In this document: piece by piece, positions 32,319 through 43,014 of the stretch
Layout: every line of letters starts with the position of its first letter
Numbering within the stretch: position 1 is the stretch's first letter
Origin: Gigaspora margarita
Lineage: Eukaryota; Glomeromycota; Glomeromycetes; Diversisporales; Gigasporaceae
NCBI GenBank assembly: GCA_009809945.1
Contig: WTPW01000080.1
Location: forward strand, 126,505 to 190,504
Direction of reading: 5' to 3'
DNA length: 64,000 bases
Translations under genes and position numbers: made by a program
The notes under the pieces: generated by a model
Databases searched by the model: none
Seen by the model: the letters and a program-made list of their open reading frames with translations, nothing else
Told to the model about the DNA's origin: nothing

Positions 32319-33307
32319 CAGTACGGAACAGCAAGAAACATTCAATTTTTTTGGGACCGCCAAATTTAGATTATATAACACAACTTCTAATTGGCTAATT
32401 TTATTAAAGCACCAAATTTGGGTTATATAACACAACTTCTAATTGGCTAATTTTTATTAAGCCACCAAAATTAATTGTTTAATAATGAGTATTAACCAAT
32501 AAAATTGTTTGCACATGACTAGCATTAATATAATTGGATAATTTCTTTGTGCCAAATTTCTGTTTTACTATTAAAATTACCAAACTTAAATCTTTTATAA
32601 CTCTTGTAAAAAGCAAAATATTAAAAATCTACCTCGGGTCCGATAGCATAGCGGTTATGCTCCGAGGTCGCAAATCGGATGGTTGCCAGTTCAAGTCCCG
32701 CTGGCGGCGAACGTCAATTCTTATTAGGGAACTGAAACACCGTGGGAAGACAGGGACCCAGGACATCAATGGATGGACTTAATATAGTAATTGGTGTAAC
32801 AAACTCTGCGAGGCTGAACTTGTTAGTTTGGCCTATGATTTGTATAACTGAAGTCACGAGACGTAGTGAAGATCAAGTCACGAACTCCTGGCGGCATTTT
32901 TCGGAGACCTGGCCATGCTGGTTAGTGGGATTCGAAGTCTGAGATTAAAACTTGGAACAATAAGACTAAATTAGGACTTGTGTCCTACTTAGCCAACTCT
33001 GGGCCGCAGGTGCATCCTGTATAGGGTAGTCTGAGCTGNATAGTTTCGGTANAATTAGAAAATATAATTCATGCATGTAAATGTTGTAAATATATTTGAA
33101 AATTAATAAAGAAACTATGAGCAGGTCTCGGTTGTAAAAACTTAAAAAAAAAAAAAAAAAAATATTAAAAATCTGTCTTACAAATTTGTAGTTTAAATTA
33201 TAAATAATAAATTTGTAAGAGGAATTTTTAAAATAATTATTTGTTATGAAGTTATAAAACTTTAAACAACTGCAAAAAAATTAGATATTTCTTGCTGTCC
33301 TGTACTA
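32319..33307. mobile_element. TA-flanked MITE, split by a SINE
   Basis: Ends CAGTACGGAACAGCAAGAAA and, inverted, TAGTACAGGACAGCAAGAAA, flanked by TA (32317-32318 and 33308-33309). Related in layout to the CAGTGC MITE at 15950-16299. Removal of the SINE and one target copy leaves about 445 bases. Two copies of the ATTATATAACACAACTTCTA segment lie at 32371 and 32414. Confidence 0.75.
32631..33158 (+). mobile_element. tRNA-derived SINE with perfect target duplication
   Basis: The tRNA-like head has an A box TAGCATAGCGG (32644-32654) and a B box GGTTGCCAGTTCAAGTCC (32681-32698), the internal RNA polymerase III promoter. A body of about 450 bases follows, ending in an A-run (33144-33158). Both sides carry AAAATATTAAAAATCT (32615-32630 and 33159-33174), a 16-bp target duplication as made by LINE machinery. 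The body shares a core (GAACTGAAACACC.. and ACAGGGACCCAG) with the second SINE at 47400-48040. The ORFs across it are not genes. Confidence 0.9.
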
Positions 33308-33340
33308 TAGCAAAATTACAATCCAAGCAATTTTGCTTAG

Positions 33341-34777
33341 TAGTGTTCTGCATGAATCGGATCAGATAAATATTTTAAAGGATCTGAATCTGATTCAAAA
33401 ACTAAATCGGATCCATGTTCAGATCCAAATTTGAAGCCAAAGATCCGGATCCAGATTCAGATCTAATATAGTTACACAACTAATACAATATAATTGGTTA
33501 ATATTATTACTTATTTAAAATCTATTAACAGGATAAACATGTGCAGTTATTCACAGAAGGTATAAAGAGCATTTATTGTTATTAATTTATATAGGGTATT
33601 GCTATTCGCACTATGGTTTTTGCTATTCGCACCATGAATTTTGTATAATATTAGATTATTAATCAACTTTTTCTATTTGCACCATGGTAATATAAGTTGT
33701 ACCAATAAAAACTCCTCTTTTTTTATAGATTAACAACATATAAAAAAGATTTTTTGCAATTTTTGTGTAATATTAGGCCTTTTTAATATTGTACCAATAA
33801 AAACTCACCTTTTTTTGTAGATTAACAACATGTAGGGGTGCAGAATAAGATTTTCGCAATTTTTGTATAACTTTGGGACTGGTTAGAATGTTCTAGTAAG
33901 TCTACTAACCTAATTTTATAATGTGGGCCAACCCTAACCCTAATTTTATAATGTGGGCCAACCCTTACCCTAATTTCTTAAGGCCTTAACATAATGCAAA
34001 CCAGAATTTCACAATTTTGTGTAACCTTAAGCTATTTTCATGTTGCACTAATAAAAACTCACCTTTTTTGTAGATTAGCAACATGTAGGGGTGCAGAATA
34101 AGATTTTTGCAATTTTTGCGTAACTTTAAACCGTTTTAAAGTTGCACCAATAAAAACTCGCCTTTTTTGTAGATTAACAACATGTAGAAGTGCAAGTTAA
34201 GATTTTTTCAAATTTTTTGTAACTATACATAGTGCGAATAGAAAAAGTTGGTTAATGATCTAATGTTATACAAAATCTATGGTGCGTATAGCAAAAACCA
34301 TGGTACGAATAGCAATACCCTTTATATATTTAAAATTGGTATAAGGTTCGTAATTATTTAATCTATAAGTATAAAAATATTTTATTAACTATGACCACTA
34401 TATAATCAATTCATCTATGTTATAAAGATTATTAAAATTAGCATAACAAATTAAGATTATAAATGCTTATTTAATATTATAATATATAAAATTATTTCAT
34501 TCATATTAATTTAATTGCTAAGTATCATATATAAAATTAAAGTTAGTAAAGCAAAGTTCTTATAAGATTTTATCATTACATTTTAATTATAATGATGACA
34601 GTTTATATTAATCAATCAGAGTCTACAAAATACAATGTACGGATCTAAACAGATCCAAACAGATCTTTGGATCTAATTCTCTGAATTCGGCAGATCTTAT
34701 AAATCATGGATCCAATTTGATCCAAAGTACTAGATCTGGATCAGCTCTGGATCTCAGATCAGATCTTGCAAACACTA
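33341..34777. mobile_element. Element with TAGTGTT ends, GATC-rich sub-termini and an 8-bp TSD
   Basis: Ends TAGTGTTCTGCATGAATCGG and, inverted, TAGTGTTTGCAAGATCTGAT. Perfect 8-bp target duplication TTGCTTAG (33333-33340 and 34778-34785). Both sub-termini (33355-33470, 34640-34770) are packed with AGATCCGGATCC-like GATC motifs. The first seven bases match the 20.7-kb element's ends. No transposase; it may be a non-autonomous relative. It contains the insertion 33594-34320. Confidence 0.85.
33594..34320. mobile_element. Nested foldback element with an 8-bp TSD
   Basis: Ends GGGTATTGCTATTCGCACTA and, inverted, GGGTATTGCTATTCGTACCA, extended by a second TTTTTGCTATTCGCACCAT unit. TTTATATA flanks both sides (33586-33593 and 34321-34328). 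Interior: three copies of ATAAAAACTCACCTTTTTT..GTAGATTA and a tandem TAATTTTATAATGTGGGCCA unit next to short CCCTAACCCTAA runs. Non-coding. Confidence 0.8.
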
Positions 34778-34785
34778 TTGCTTAG

Positions 34786-35451
34786 TATATAGTTAGCAGG
34801 TCTATTAGTAAAATTTGTTAAAATTTGGCAATTTTGAACAAAATTTTTTAGGTCGAATCAGCTTGGATACACATAATGCCTAATTTACTATAATATAATC
34901 ATTGGCAATGAGTTAACAATTGAGTTTCTACTAAGTTTTTTTGCTAACATAATTACAGATAGGTGTTAATTCAATATCTATGTATGTTTAATAAGGATAC
35001 TTTTATATTACACAAATTTCAGACTAAAGATCACTTCTGAAATCAAATTTCATAGATTGAACCAATAAAATCACAGGATTTTGTATAAAAAAACAAATAC
35101 AAAAAATATAAAAAATTGAAAAAATTGCAACTAATACGAAATTTTACTAAGAAAACTAACACCTAATCCTAATGTAAAAGTTTTTAGTACAAAATTTTGC
35201 TATATGATAAATTTTTAAATACTAAATATATAGAAAATTTTGAGACACTACGACTTAACATTTTGAGACTAGTAGTTCAGAATTTGTATGTCATAAGAAC
35301 TATCTCAATAGTTATTGTTTATATTTGTATATGTTGTGCCTCAGATCAATCTTTGCGTCAAATGATACCTGGCCTAAATTAGATTAGGGTTAGGGTAAAA
35401 TTATAGCAAAGTTTAGGCCAGTTGTTGCTGATCACTTAATGCTGGTTAATT
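34786..35451. other. Non-coding stretch
   Basis: AT-rich. The small ORF at 35197-35382 has no recognisable domain. GGTTAGGGT at 35388 is too short to call telomeric. Nothing else supported. Confidence 0.4.
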
Positions 35452-36044
35452 AGGGAAGTGCAGTAAATTACGTGATTAGAGTTTACATAGGTCCTGACTC
35501 CCCCTGTGATAGGACTGTTGACCAATCAAATTTCATAAAACTCAAAAACAGCTTTGATCTGAAAATCAGCTACGCCACAATCGACAAAAGTCACTACATA
35601 GTAAAGTCTAAATTTTACTAAGCAAATTGATTAAAGTCGCTTAAGTAAACTTATTCAAAAGATCCAAGATACACTTATCATAAAATTTTCATAAGTATTA
35701 GAAAATTTTTTATTAATTGACTTTTGATTTTTACGTTCGAAGGAAAAATTAAAATTTTTTAAAAAAATATATTCAATGAAGGTAAAAATTAAAAGTTAAA
35801 TAATAAAAATTTCTTCAATTTTAATAAAAATTTCAGAATATGTATATTTTGGTCTTCCAAACAAGTTTACTTAATCGATAATTATCGATTGACATAGTAG
35901 AATTTAGACTTTACTATGTAGCAACTATCTGCAATTAACTAATAATCGATTTTGCTTCAATATTATTGGCTGTTTATACATATATATATAGGACATGGTA
36001 GATGGCTGACCCCCAGATAATTATGTGATTTACTGCACTTCCCT
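35452..36044. mobile_element. MITE with AGGGAAGTGCAGTAAAT ends, containing a foldback
   Basis: Left AGGGAAGTGCAGTAAATTAC, right inverted AGGGAAGTGCAGTAAATCAC. The inner part (35570-35945) is a copy of the CTACATAGTAAAGTC foldback family also found at 15060-15830 and 37180-38310. The target duplication is not resolved. Confidence 0.75.
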
Positions 36045-36224
36045 TAGTAGCTATCTAACGTGTGTTAGATTCAATTTGATACAAATTTTAATCTGAGGCA
36101 CAATATATATAATACTCTAACTCTTTATAAAATTTTTGCTTTTTAACTTTGTTTAAACTGTGTACTTTTGAATAAACAATTTTTAAAATTTTTTAAGAAA
36201 ATATCTTTTTTAAAAATAAACAAA

Positions 36225-36545
36225 AAAAAAGCTAGATAAAGTAGCTCTAAGAGCTATATCGAAAAGAGATTTGGGTGTCTGGACTGACTTGTGTTGTATT
36301 GCGAATACCTGGTGAATTAGTTGAGATTGGTCAAGGAACAGATAAGATTAGAGGGTTTAAATAGGCAATTCCTGTAGTTGGATTGCACATATAGTAGCTA
36401 GTGTGGAACCTTCAGGTGGCTTACTTAAATAAGATACCAAAAGTGTATGTGTGACTAGTTTGTACTCTCATCTCTGTATAATTTTTGATGAGTAAACTGA
36501 ATAAAGCCTATGCCCCAAGATAGCATTTTAAAATCAAAAAAAAAA
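36225..36545 (+). mobile_element. Putative poly(A)-tailed retroposon
   Basis: A less AT-rich segment of about 300 bases ends in ACTGAATAAAGCCTATGCCC (with AATAAA), then a 14-A run at 36537. AAAAAAAGCTAGA precedes it and AAAAAAAGCTAAA follows, a possible degenerate target duplication. It could be a processed transcript or a truncated SINE/LINE tail. No ORF; the parent is not recognised. Confidence 0.45.
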
Positions 36546-36676
36546 AAAAGCTAAATTATATTTGAAAGAAACTCAATTTGCTATGTAGATTGGATTAGCT
36601 TATAGAAAATCTAGGTGCATTAGAATTATAGTTAGAGTTGCTTTTTTGATCAGTTAGATTAAAGATTTATATAAAT

Positions 36677-36926
36677 GGAGGTGAGTCAATAGAAATCAAA
36701 CAAATTTTTTTAAGTAACTTTTTTTTAAAAGTTTAAATTAAAATAACTTAACAAAAACTTGATCAAATTTAATAAATTTTTTTTTAAATTAATTCTATAA
36801 ATGTATAAAATTGACTTAAATAAAATTTTATCAAATTTAATTAAATTTTTGTTAAATTATTTCTGTTCAAAGTTTCAAAAAAATTTTATTATAAAAAATT
36901 TGCATGATTTTTATTGACTCACCCCC
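36677..36926. mobile_element. Small TIR element
   Basis: Ends GGAGGTGAGTCAATAGAAAT and, inverted, GGGGGTGAGTCAATAAAAAT. The interior is A/T runs related to AAACTTGATCAAATTTAAT in direct duplicate. About 250 bases. AAAT lies on both sides. Confidence 0.65.
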
Positions 36927-36944
36927 AAATATTAAAAGAGAATT

Positions 36945-38560
36945 ACTTTTTTATACCCCTCAAATTTGCTATTCATACCCTCTAGTCCAGCCTCTGACCC
37001 TTCTGATCCAATCATGTGTAATATAGTACAAACCAAGTTCACGTGATTTTCAAATTCTTGCATTTTGGCCAATAGTTAGGTTATACAAATCTTGGTCACG
37101 TGATCCAGGTAACAATAATAGCCAATCAAAATTTGAACCTAAGTAGGTTCAAATTTAAACTACAAAATAAGTTACCTCATGATCGACAATAGTTGCTACA
37201 TAGTAAAGTCCAAATTCTACTATATAAATCGATTATTATTGCTTAAGTAAATTTATTTGGGAGATCAAAATACAAATACAATAAAATTTTAGCAAGATCA
37301 GAGAACATTTTATTATTTGACTTTTTAACTTTTACGTTTGACGAAAAAATAAAAATTTTTTAAAGAAATATATTCGATGAATGTAAAAATTAAAGACTAA
37401 ATAATAAAAAGTTCTTCGATTTATATTAAAATTTGGTAAAATATGTATTTTAATCTTCTGAACATATTTACTTAAGCATTTATAATCGATTTAAATAGTA
37501 AAATTTGGATTTTACTATGTAGCAACTACTTGCAATCACTAAAAAGTTCTTTTTAAAAAAGAGGTTTTTTTAGCGATCGCAAGTAATTGCTATATAGTAA
37601 AGTCATATTTTACTATTTAAATCGATTATAAGCGCTTAAGTAAATATGTTCAAAAGTTCAAAATGTATATTCTACCAAATTTTTATACAAATTGGAGAAC
37701 ATTTTATTATTGACTTTTTAACTTTTACACTTGATAAAAAAATAAAAATTTTTTAAAGAAATATATTCAATAAACGTAAAAATTAAAGGTTAAATAATAA
37801 TATATTCTCCAATTTGTATGAAAATTTGGTAAAATATGTATTTTGATCTTCTAAACGTATTTACTTAAGCGCTTATAGTCGATTTAAATAGTAAAATTTG
37901 GACTTTACTATGTAACAACTACTTGCGATTGCTAAAAATCTCTTTCTGAAAATGAGGTTTTTAGCGATCGCAAGTAGTTGCTACATAGTAAAGTCCAAAT
38001 TTTACTATTTAAATCGATCATAGTCCCTTAAGTAAATATGTTCAGAAGATCAAAATACATATTATACCAAATTTTTATACAAATCGAAGAACTTTTTATT
38101 ATTTAGCCTTTAATTTTTATGTTCATCTAATATATTTTCTTAAAAAATTTTTATTTTTTTATCGAATGTAAAAGTTAAAAAGTCAATAATAAAATGTTTT
38201 CCAATCTTGCTAAAAATTTTATTATATTTGTATTTTATCTCCCAAATAAGTTTACTTAAGCAATAATAATCGATTTACATAGTAGAATTTGAACTTTACT
38301 ATGTAACAACTATTGTCGATCATGGGGTAACTTATTTTGTAGTTTAAATTTGAACCTACTTCAGGTTCAAATTTTGATTGGCCATTATTGTCACGCAGAT
38401 CATGTGATCCAGATTTCGTATTGTCTAACCATTGGCCAAAATGCAAGAACTGAAAGTCATGTGATCTTAGTTTGTACTATGTTACACATAACTGGGTCAG
38501 AAAGGTCGGAGGCCGGGCTAGGAAGTATGAATAGCAAATTTGGGAAGTATAAAAAATAAT
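36945..38560. mobile_element. Large foldback element with internal palindromes
   Basis: Outer arms of about 240 bases are inverted copies: CAAATTTGCTATTCATAC, TGCATTTTGGCCAAT, and AATTTGAACCT..AGGTTCAAATT occur on both sides in mirror order. Between them are three consecutive palindromes (about 37180-37550, 37560-37935, 37960-38320), all of the CTACATAGTAAAGTCCAAATT family. CACGTGAT motifs lie near both ends. The ORFs at its right end are by-products. Confidence 0.8.
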
Positions 38561-38597
38561 CCCTTATTAAAAATATAAAATTTTAAGAGGAACTTAA

Positions 38598-39412
38598 CCT
38601 ATACCCTAGGGTATAGGGCCTTAAACCTGTGTCAATCATGTGACTATGTTTATATAAAATTAAACTGATTAACATAGATCGCGCTATTTTTTGTCAGTGC
38701 GTTGTTTCGTCATCATAGTGTAGTGTTTTTGCTATCGTTTTTTTTGGTGCTTTTGCCATCATTTTTTTGGTATTTTCATCATTGCTGTATAGTGTTTTTG
38801 CCATTTTTTTTATTTTCATCACGTTGTGTAGTATTTTTGGTGCTTTTATCATTTTGTGATGTTTTTGCTATCATTTTTTTTGTGCTTTTATCGTTGTTGT
38901 ACAGTGTTTTTGTGTCAGTTTTTTTTTTTAGTACTTTCATTATCGTTTGTATAGTGCTTTTTGTCGCTCTTTTGTGGTGCTTTTATCATTGTTTGGCATA
39001 CTTTTGGTCATCGTTTGGTGGTATTTTTGGTTGTTATCTGATGGTCTTTTTATCGTCATTTAATGGTGCTTTTCATTGTAGTTTGGTGTTGTTTTGTGGT
39101 GCTTTTGGCATTATTTGGTGGTATTTTTTATCATAGTTTTGTGTTGCTTTTGGTTATTATTTAGTGTCTTTATTGGTGCTTTCGTCATTGTTTAATGTGT
39201 TTTGGTGGCCTTTGTCTTGCTATACTTTTGGTCTTTTTTTTTGTACTTTTTTTACTTTGTATTTTTTTTTTTTTAATAAATTATCTATCATATAATAAAA
39301 AAGTCTTTGAAAAATTTAAAATTTTAATTTTTGGACCAATCAGATTAAGGCAATACAGGATAAAAATTTATATCCTCCAAGCATAGGATAAAAGCCTCTA
39401 CCCAGGTATAGG
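38598..39412. mobile_element. TIR element filled with a TTTTTGGTGCTTTT array
   Basis: Ends CCTATACCCTAGGGTATAGG and, inverted, CCTATACCTGGGTAGAGG. The interior (38690-39240) is a degenerate tandem array of TGGTGCTTTTATCATTGTT-like units. The 144-residue ORF here is Phe/Ser low-complexity from the array, not a gene. The array resembles the inverse of ACACCAACGATGACACC repeats at 52175-52335. Confidence 0.55.
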
Positions 39413-40012
39413 ATAAGGATGCTCAATTTTTAGTACTTACAGAAACTTGAGATTTCTTATTAAACAATAATTATATAGTAACTATATAATTACTATAGTT
39501 ACTATATTAGCAAAATAAATATATAAAATCTTTCGAAAGAAATTGCATGTTGAAATTTTTCGAAAGAATTGTGATTGATGCAAAATCTTTTGAAAGATGC
39601 GCAATCTTTCAAAAGAGTTCAGCATGCATTTTTTTCGAAATATTTCGAAATAAATTTCAAAATATTTAGAAATAAATTGCGAAATATTGTGAAATAAAGC
39701 AAATATAAAAATGCAATCCTGTACCTAATTATCCTCTTTCTGGAGTCGCAGGAGGCAATTATTCGCATATTATCAAATATTTTAAAAAAATAAATAAATG
39801 ATATACATATTCACATATTCATGCTTTTGCAAATATTTGAATGTTATTCGCATGATATCGCAATTTAATATAAAATTTTATATTTTTTTTATTATTTATA
39901 ATTATACATTATACATAATTTAAATTTATTTTAAATTAAATATACTGTATATTTTTATTCAATATTACATATTTTATTATATATTATTATACAAAAAAAA
40001 AAAAAAAAAAAA
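39413..40012. other. AT-rich region with TTTCGAAA motifs
   Basis: 39530-39690 contains about eight TTTCGAAA or ATATTTCGAAAT palindromes. The same motif clusters appear at 45500-45720, 48660-48850 and 61375-61560, near X and P2 genes. Possible sub-terminal repeats. The rest to the gap shows nothing. Confidence 0.4.
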
Positions 40013-40955
40013 NNNNNNNNNNNNNNNNNNNNNNNNNNNNNNNNNNNNNNNNNNNNNNNNNNNNNNNNNNNNNNNNNNNNNNNNNNNNNNNNNNNNNNNN
40101 NNNNNNNNNNNNNNNNNNNNNNNNNNNNNNNNNNNNNNNNNNNNNNNNNNNNNNNNNNNNNNNNNNNNNNNNNNNNNNNNNNNNNNNNNNNNNNNNNNNN
40201 NNNNNNNNNNNNNNNNNNNNNNNNNNNNNNNNNNNNNNNNNNNNNNNNNNNNNNNNNNNNNNNNNNNNNNNNNNNNNNNNNNNNNNNNNNNNNNNNNNNN
40301 NNNNNNNNNNNNNNNNNNNNNNNNNNNNNNNNNNNNNNNNNNNNNNNNNNNNNNNNNNNNNNNNNNNNNNNNNNNNNNNNNNNNNNNNNNNNNNNNNNNN
40401 NNNNNNNNNNNNNNNNNNNNNNNNNNNNNNNNNNNNNNNNNNNNNNNNNNNNNNNNNNNNNNNNNNNNNNNNNNNNNNNNNNNNNNNNNNNNNNNNNNNN
40501 NNNNNNNNNNNNNNNNNNNNNNNNNNNNNNNNNNNNNNNNNNNNNNNNNNNNNNNNNNNNNNNNNNNNNNNNNNNNNNNNNNNNNNNNNNNNNNNNNNNN
40601 NNNNNNNNNNNNNNNNNNNNNNNNNNNNNNNNNNNNNNNNNNNNNNNNNNNNNNNNNNNNNNNNNNNNNNNNNNNNNNNNNNNNNNNNNNNNNNNNNNNN
40701 NNNNNNNNNNNNNNNNNNNNNNNNNNNNNNNNNNNNNNNNNNNNNNNNNNNNNNNNNNNNNNNNNNNNNNNNNNNNNNNNNNNNNNNNNNNNNNNNNNNN
40801 NNNNNNNNNNNNNNNNNNNNNNNNNNNNNNNNNNNNNNNNNNNNNNNNNNNNNNNNNNNNNNNNNNNNNNNNNNNNNNNNNNNNNNNNNNNNNNNNNNNN
40901 NNNNNNNNNNNNNNNNNNNNNNNNNNNNNNNNNNNNNNNNNNNNNNNNNNNNNNN
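40013..40955. other. Assembly gap (Ns)
   Basis: 943 unknown bases bordered by A-runs on both sides. Long ORFs predicted across it are meaningless. Confidence 1.
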
Positions 40956-41375
40956 AAGAAAAAAATTAAAAAATAAATAAAAAAAAAAATAAGAAAAACA
41001 AAAAAAAAAGAGAAAAAACAAACCGAAAAAAAACAAAAAAAAAAATTGAAAAAATGAAAAAAAAACAATATAAAAAGTCTAATTATAAACAAAAGATCAA
41101 TCGATCTTGTAATGCAGAGTTTGTGGATTATATTCAAACATCATCAAAATATTTTGAAATGTACTCTCAGTTTACAAATCTACTGATACATATTTTATTA
41201 TAAATAATGTATAATATAATTTATTAATAACTTTATTTTTTAAAAAAATTTAAAAATTACAAATATAAAGCAAAATATTCATAGTATTTTTATTAAAAAA
41301 ATATATAAAATAAAAGACAAAAAAAAAGTAGTGTTATTTGTATATAAAAAAAAATCAAAACAAAATAAAAAAGTT

Positions 41376-43014
41376 TTACACTTCATCATTAGTTTCTTGT
41401 TCTTCATCGGATATTTCTATATTTTTTGTTGAAGTTGTAGATTCTTCTTCATCTTTTTAAATATATTTGAAAATTTCTAAAATTTGGACACAATGCAAAA
41501 AATCATAAATTTGTACGAACTTTAAATATACTCACCTTTTTTTAGCCTTTTTCTTGCCTAAAAAATATTTTTCAAAATAAAATTCAATTTAAAAATTTAG
41601 AAAAATTTTTGTATTTTAAAATATAAACTTACTTTTTCAGAGGATTGCAAAGATTGTTTGAGATTATTAGATGTATCCTATAAATTTTTTAAACGTTTAA
41701 AATATTTATAAAAAAAATATGGTAATATTTTATATATAAATGTACTCGTTCAGATTCTTCAGATTCTTCTTCTCATTCTTCTTCTGGTTCGTTGTTTTCT
41801 TCTAGTTTCTCCAAAATTAGTGTCGAAAAAGAATTACCACGTTCTAACTTTCGCTTTATTTCGAAAAATTGAACAAATTTTTAGTATATAATAATAATAA
41901 TAATAACTTACTAGATTTCTTTTAAGATCCTTTTTAATGATATCCTCAGAAATCGTTAATTTTTCGTGGTTTGTGCTAAGTAAAGATTGGCACACCGCCA
42001 TCGTGTATGCCATCTTCTAATCGGATGCTACTCCAGAGGGCCAAACCCTATTTAAAATTCGAAAAACGTAAGTATCATCTTTATCAGAACTATTAGTAAC
42101 TCTTGCAAAAAGAAGTTTGTAACAATTCTTCATTTTTCTCAATTTCTTTTACTTCAAATTTCTTCGGGTTTCGCCTTGCTGTTAATAGGGACTAAAAGAT
42201 CATCAAAAATAAAAAATATAGAATCTTTAATTTTAGTAGTTAAAGTGCTTCGCAATAATCTAACTTTTTCCAAAAGCTAAAAATTTTTAAAATTAGAAAA
42301 TAATAACGTATTTAATATTTTCTAATAAATTTGAATATTTAAAAAAAAATAATAAATCTTTACAGGTCTGTGAATTTTCTTCGCATAGTAGGCTTTTCAA
42401 TCTTTCATCGACAATTTCCTAATAAATTTGAGATGGTGCTTCTTGAAATAATCATCTGCTCCTTTCTTAAATTCATCATCTGTCAGATATATAGAGTTGT
42501 CTAGCAACTCTTTAGCGATTCTTTTGATGCTTTGCTAATTATAAAAAATTATTAGAATAAAATATAAAAATTAAAATAAAATATAAAAAATTAAATAAAT
42601 ATTAAAAAAATAACTTCCTAGAAGGCTTTTTCATTTGTCACATCAAAGTTTTCTACTAAATTTTCTTCGCGTTGTTTTAACCTGTCTGCAACTCGATTGA
42701 CTTTCGAAGTAAGTTGCCCAATTTGGTAAAGAATCTCACCCTGATTCTCTAAAATTTTAGAGATCGTCCTTTTCGATACTTAATTTAAAATTAAATTATA
42801 ATCAATGAAAATATTTAAATAATAAAAAAATAATTAAAAAAAATAATTTTAAATTAAATTAACAACCTTCGAGAGTTTGTGCAGGTTCTTTTGAACTTGT
42901 AGCCTTGCTTTCTTCCACATTTTCTTGCTTCATGATTTCCACGATTGGTTCTTCTCTAGCCTTTCCCTTGTTGGTCTTGCTTTTCTTAGAACTAGCGAGT
43001 TTTTGTGCGAACAT
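41376..43014 (-). pseudogene. Unknown coiled-coil protein X2, decayed
   Basis: ATG at 43014: MFAQKLASSKKSKTNKGKAR, a lysine-rich N-terminus; a helical segment ISKILENQGEILYQIGQLTS then VNRVADRLKQREENLVENF (probable coiled coil); an exon SIKRIAKELLDNSIYLTDDE; LLEKVRLLRSTLTTKIKDS; the core KMKNCYKLLFARV ... SDKDDTYVFRILNRVWPSG ... KMAYTMAVCQSLL ... ISEDIIKKDLKRNL; then two acidic tails, the last ending ISDEEQETNDEV. Several AT-rich GT-AG introns separate these. A TAG after VASD and frameshifts near 42160 break it. Core and architecture match X3 and, more distantly, X1. It lies head-to-head with P2. Function unknown. Confidence 0.6.

Noticed and set aside
32644-32710. Candidate functional tRNA gene
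   Set aside because: A and B boxes are present, but the anticodon arm does not fold cleanly and the sequence continues into a SINE body with an A-tail and target duplication.
33925-33975. Telomere-like CCCTAACCCTAA runs (also near 50823 and 35388)
   Set aside because: Only about two units each and embedded in transposons; no evidence of a chromosome end.
38702-39136. 144-residue ORF rich in Phe and Ser
   Set aside because: It is the translation of a degenerate TTTTTGGTGCTTTT tandem array inside a TIR element; no domain and no codon structure.
39977-41137. Long minus-strand ORFs of over 340 codons
   Set aside because: They run across the N gap, where X codons never terminate; the real residues are only A/T-run translations.
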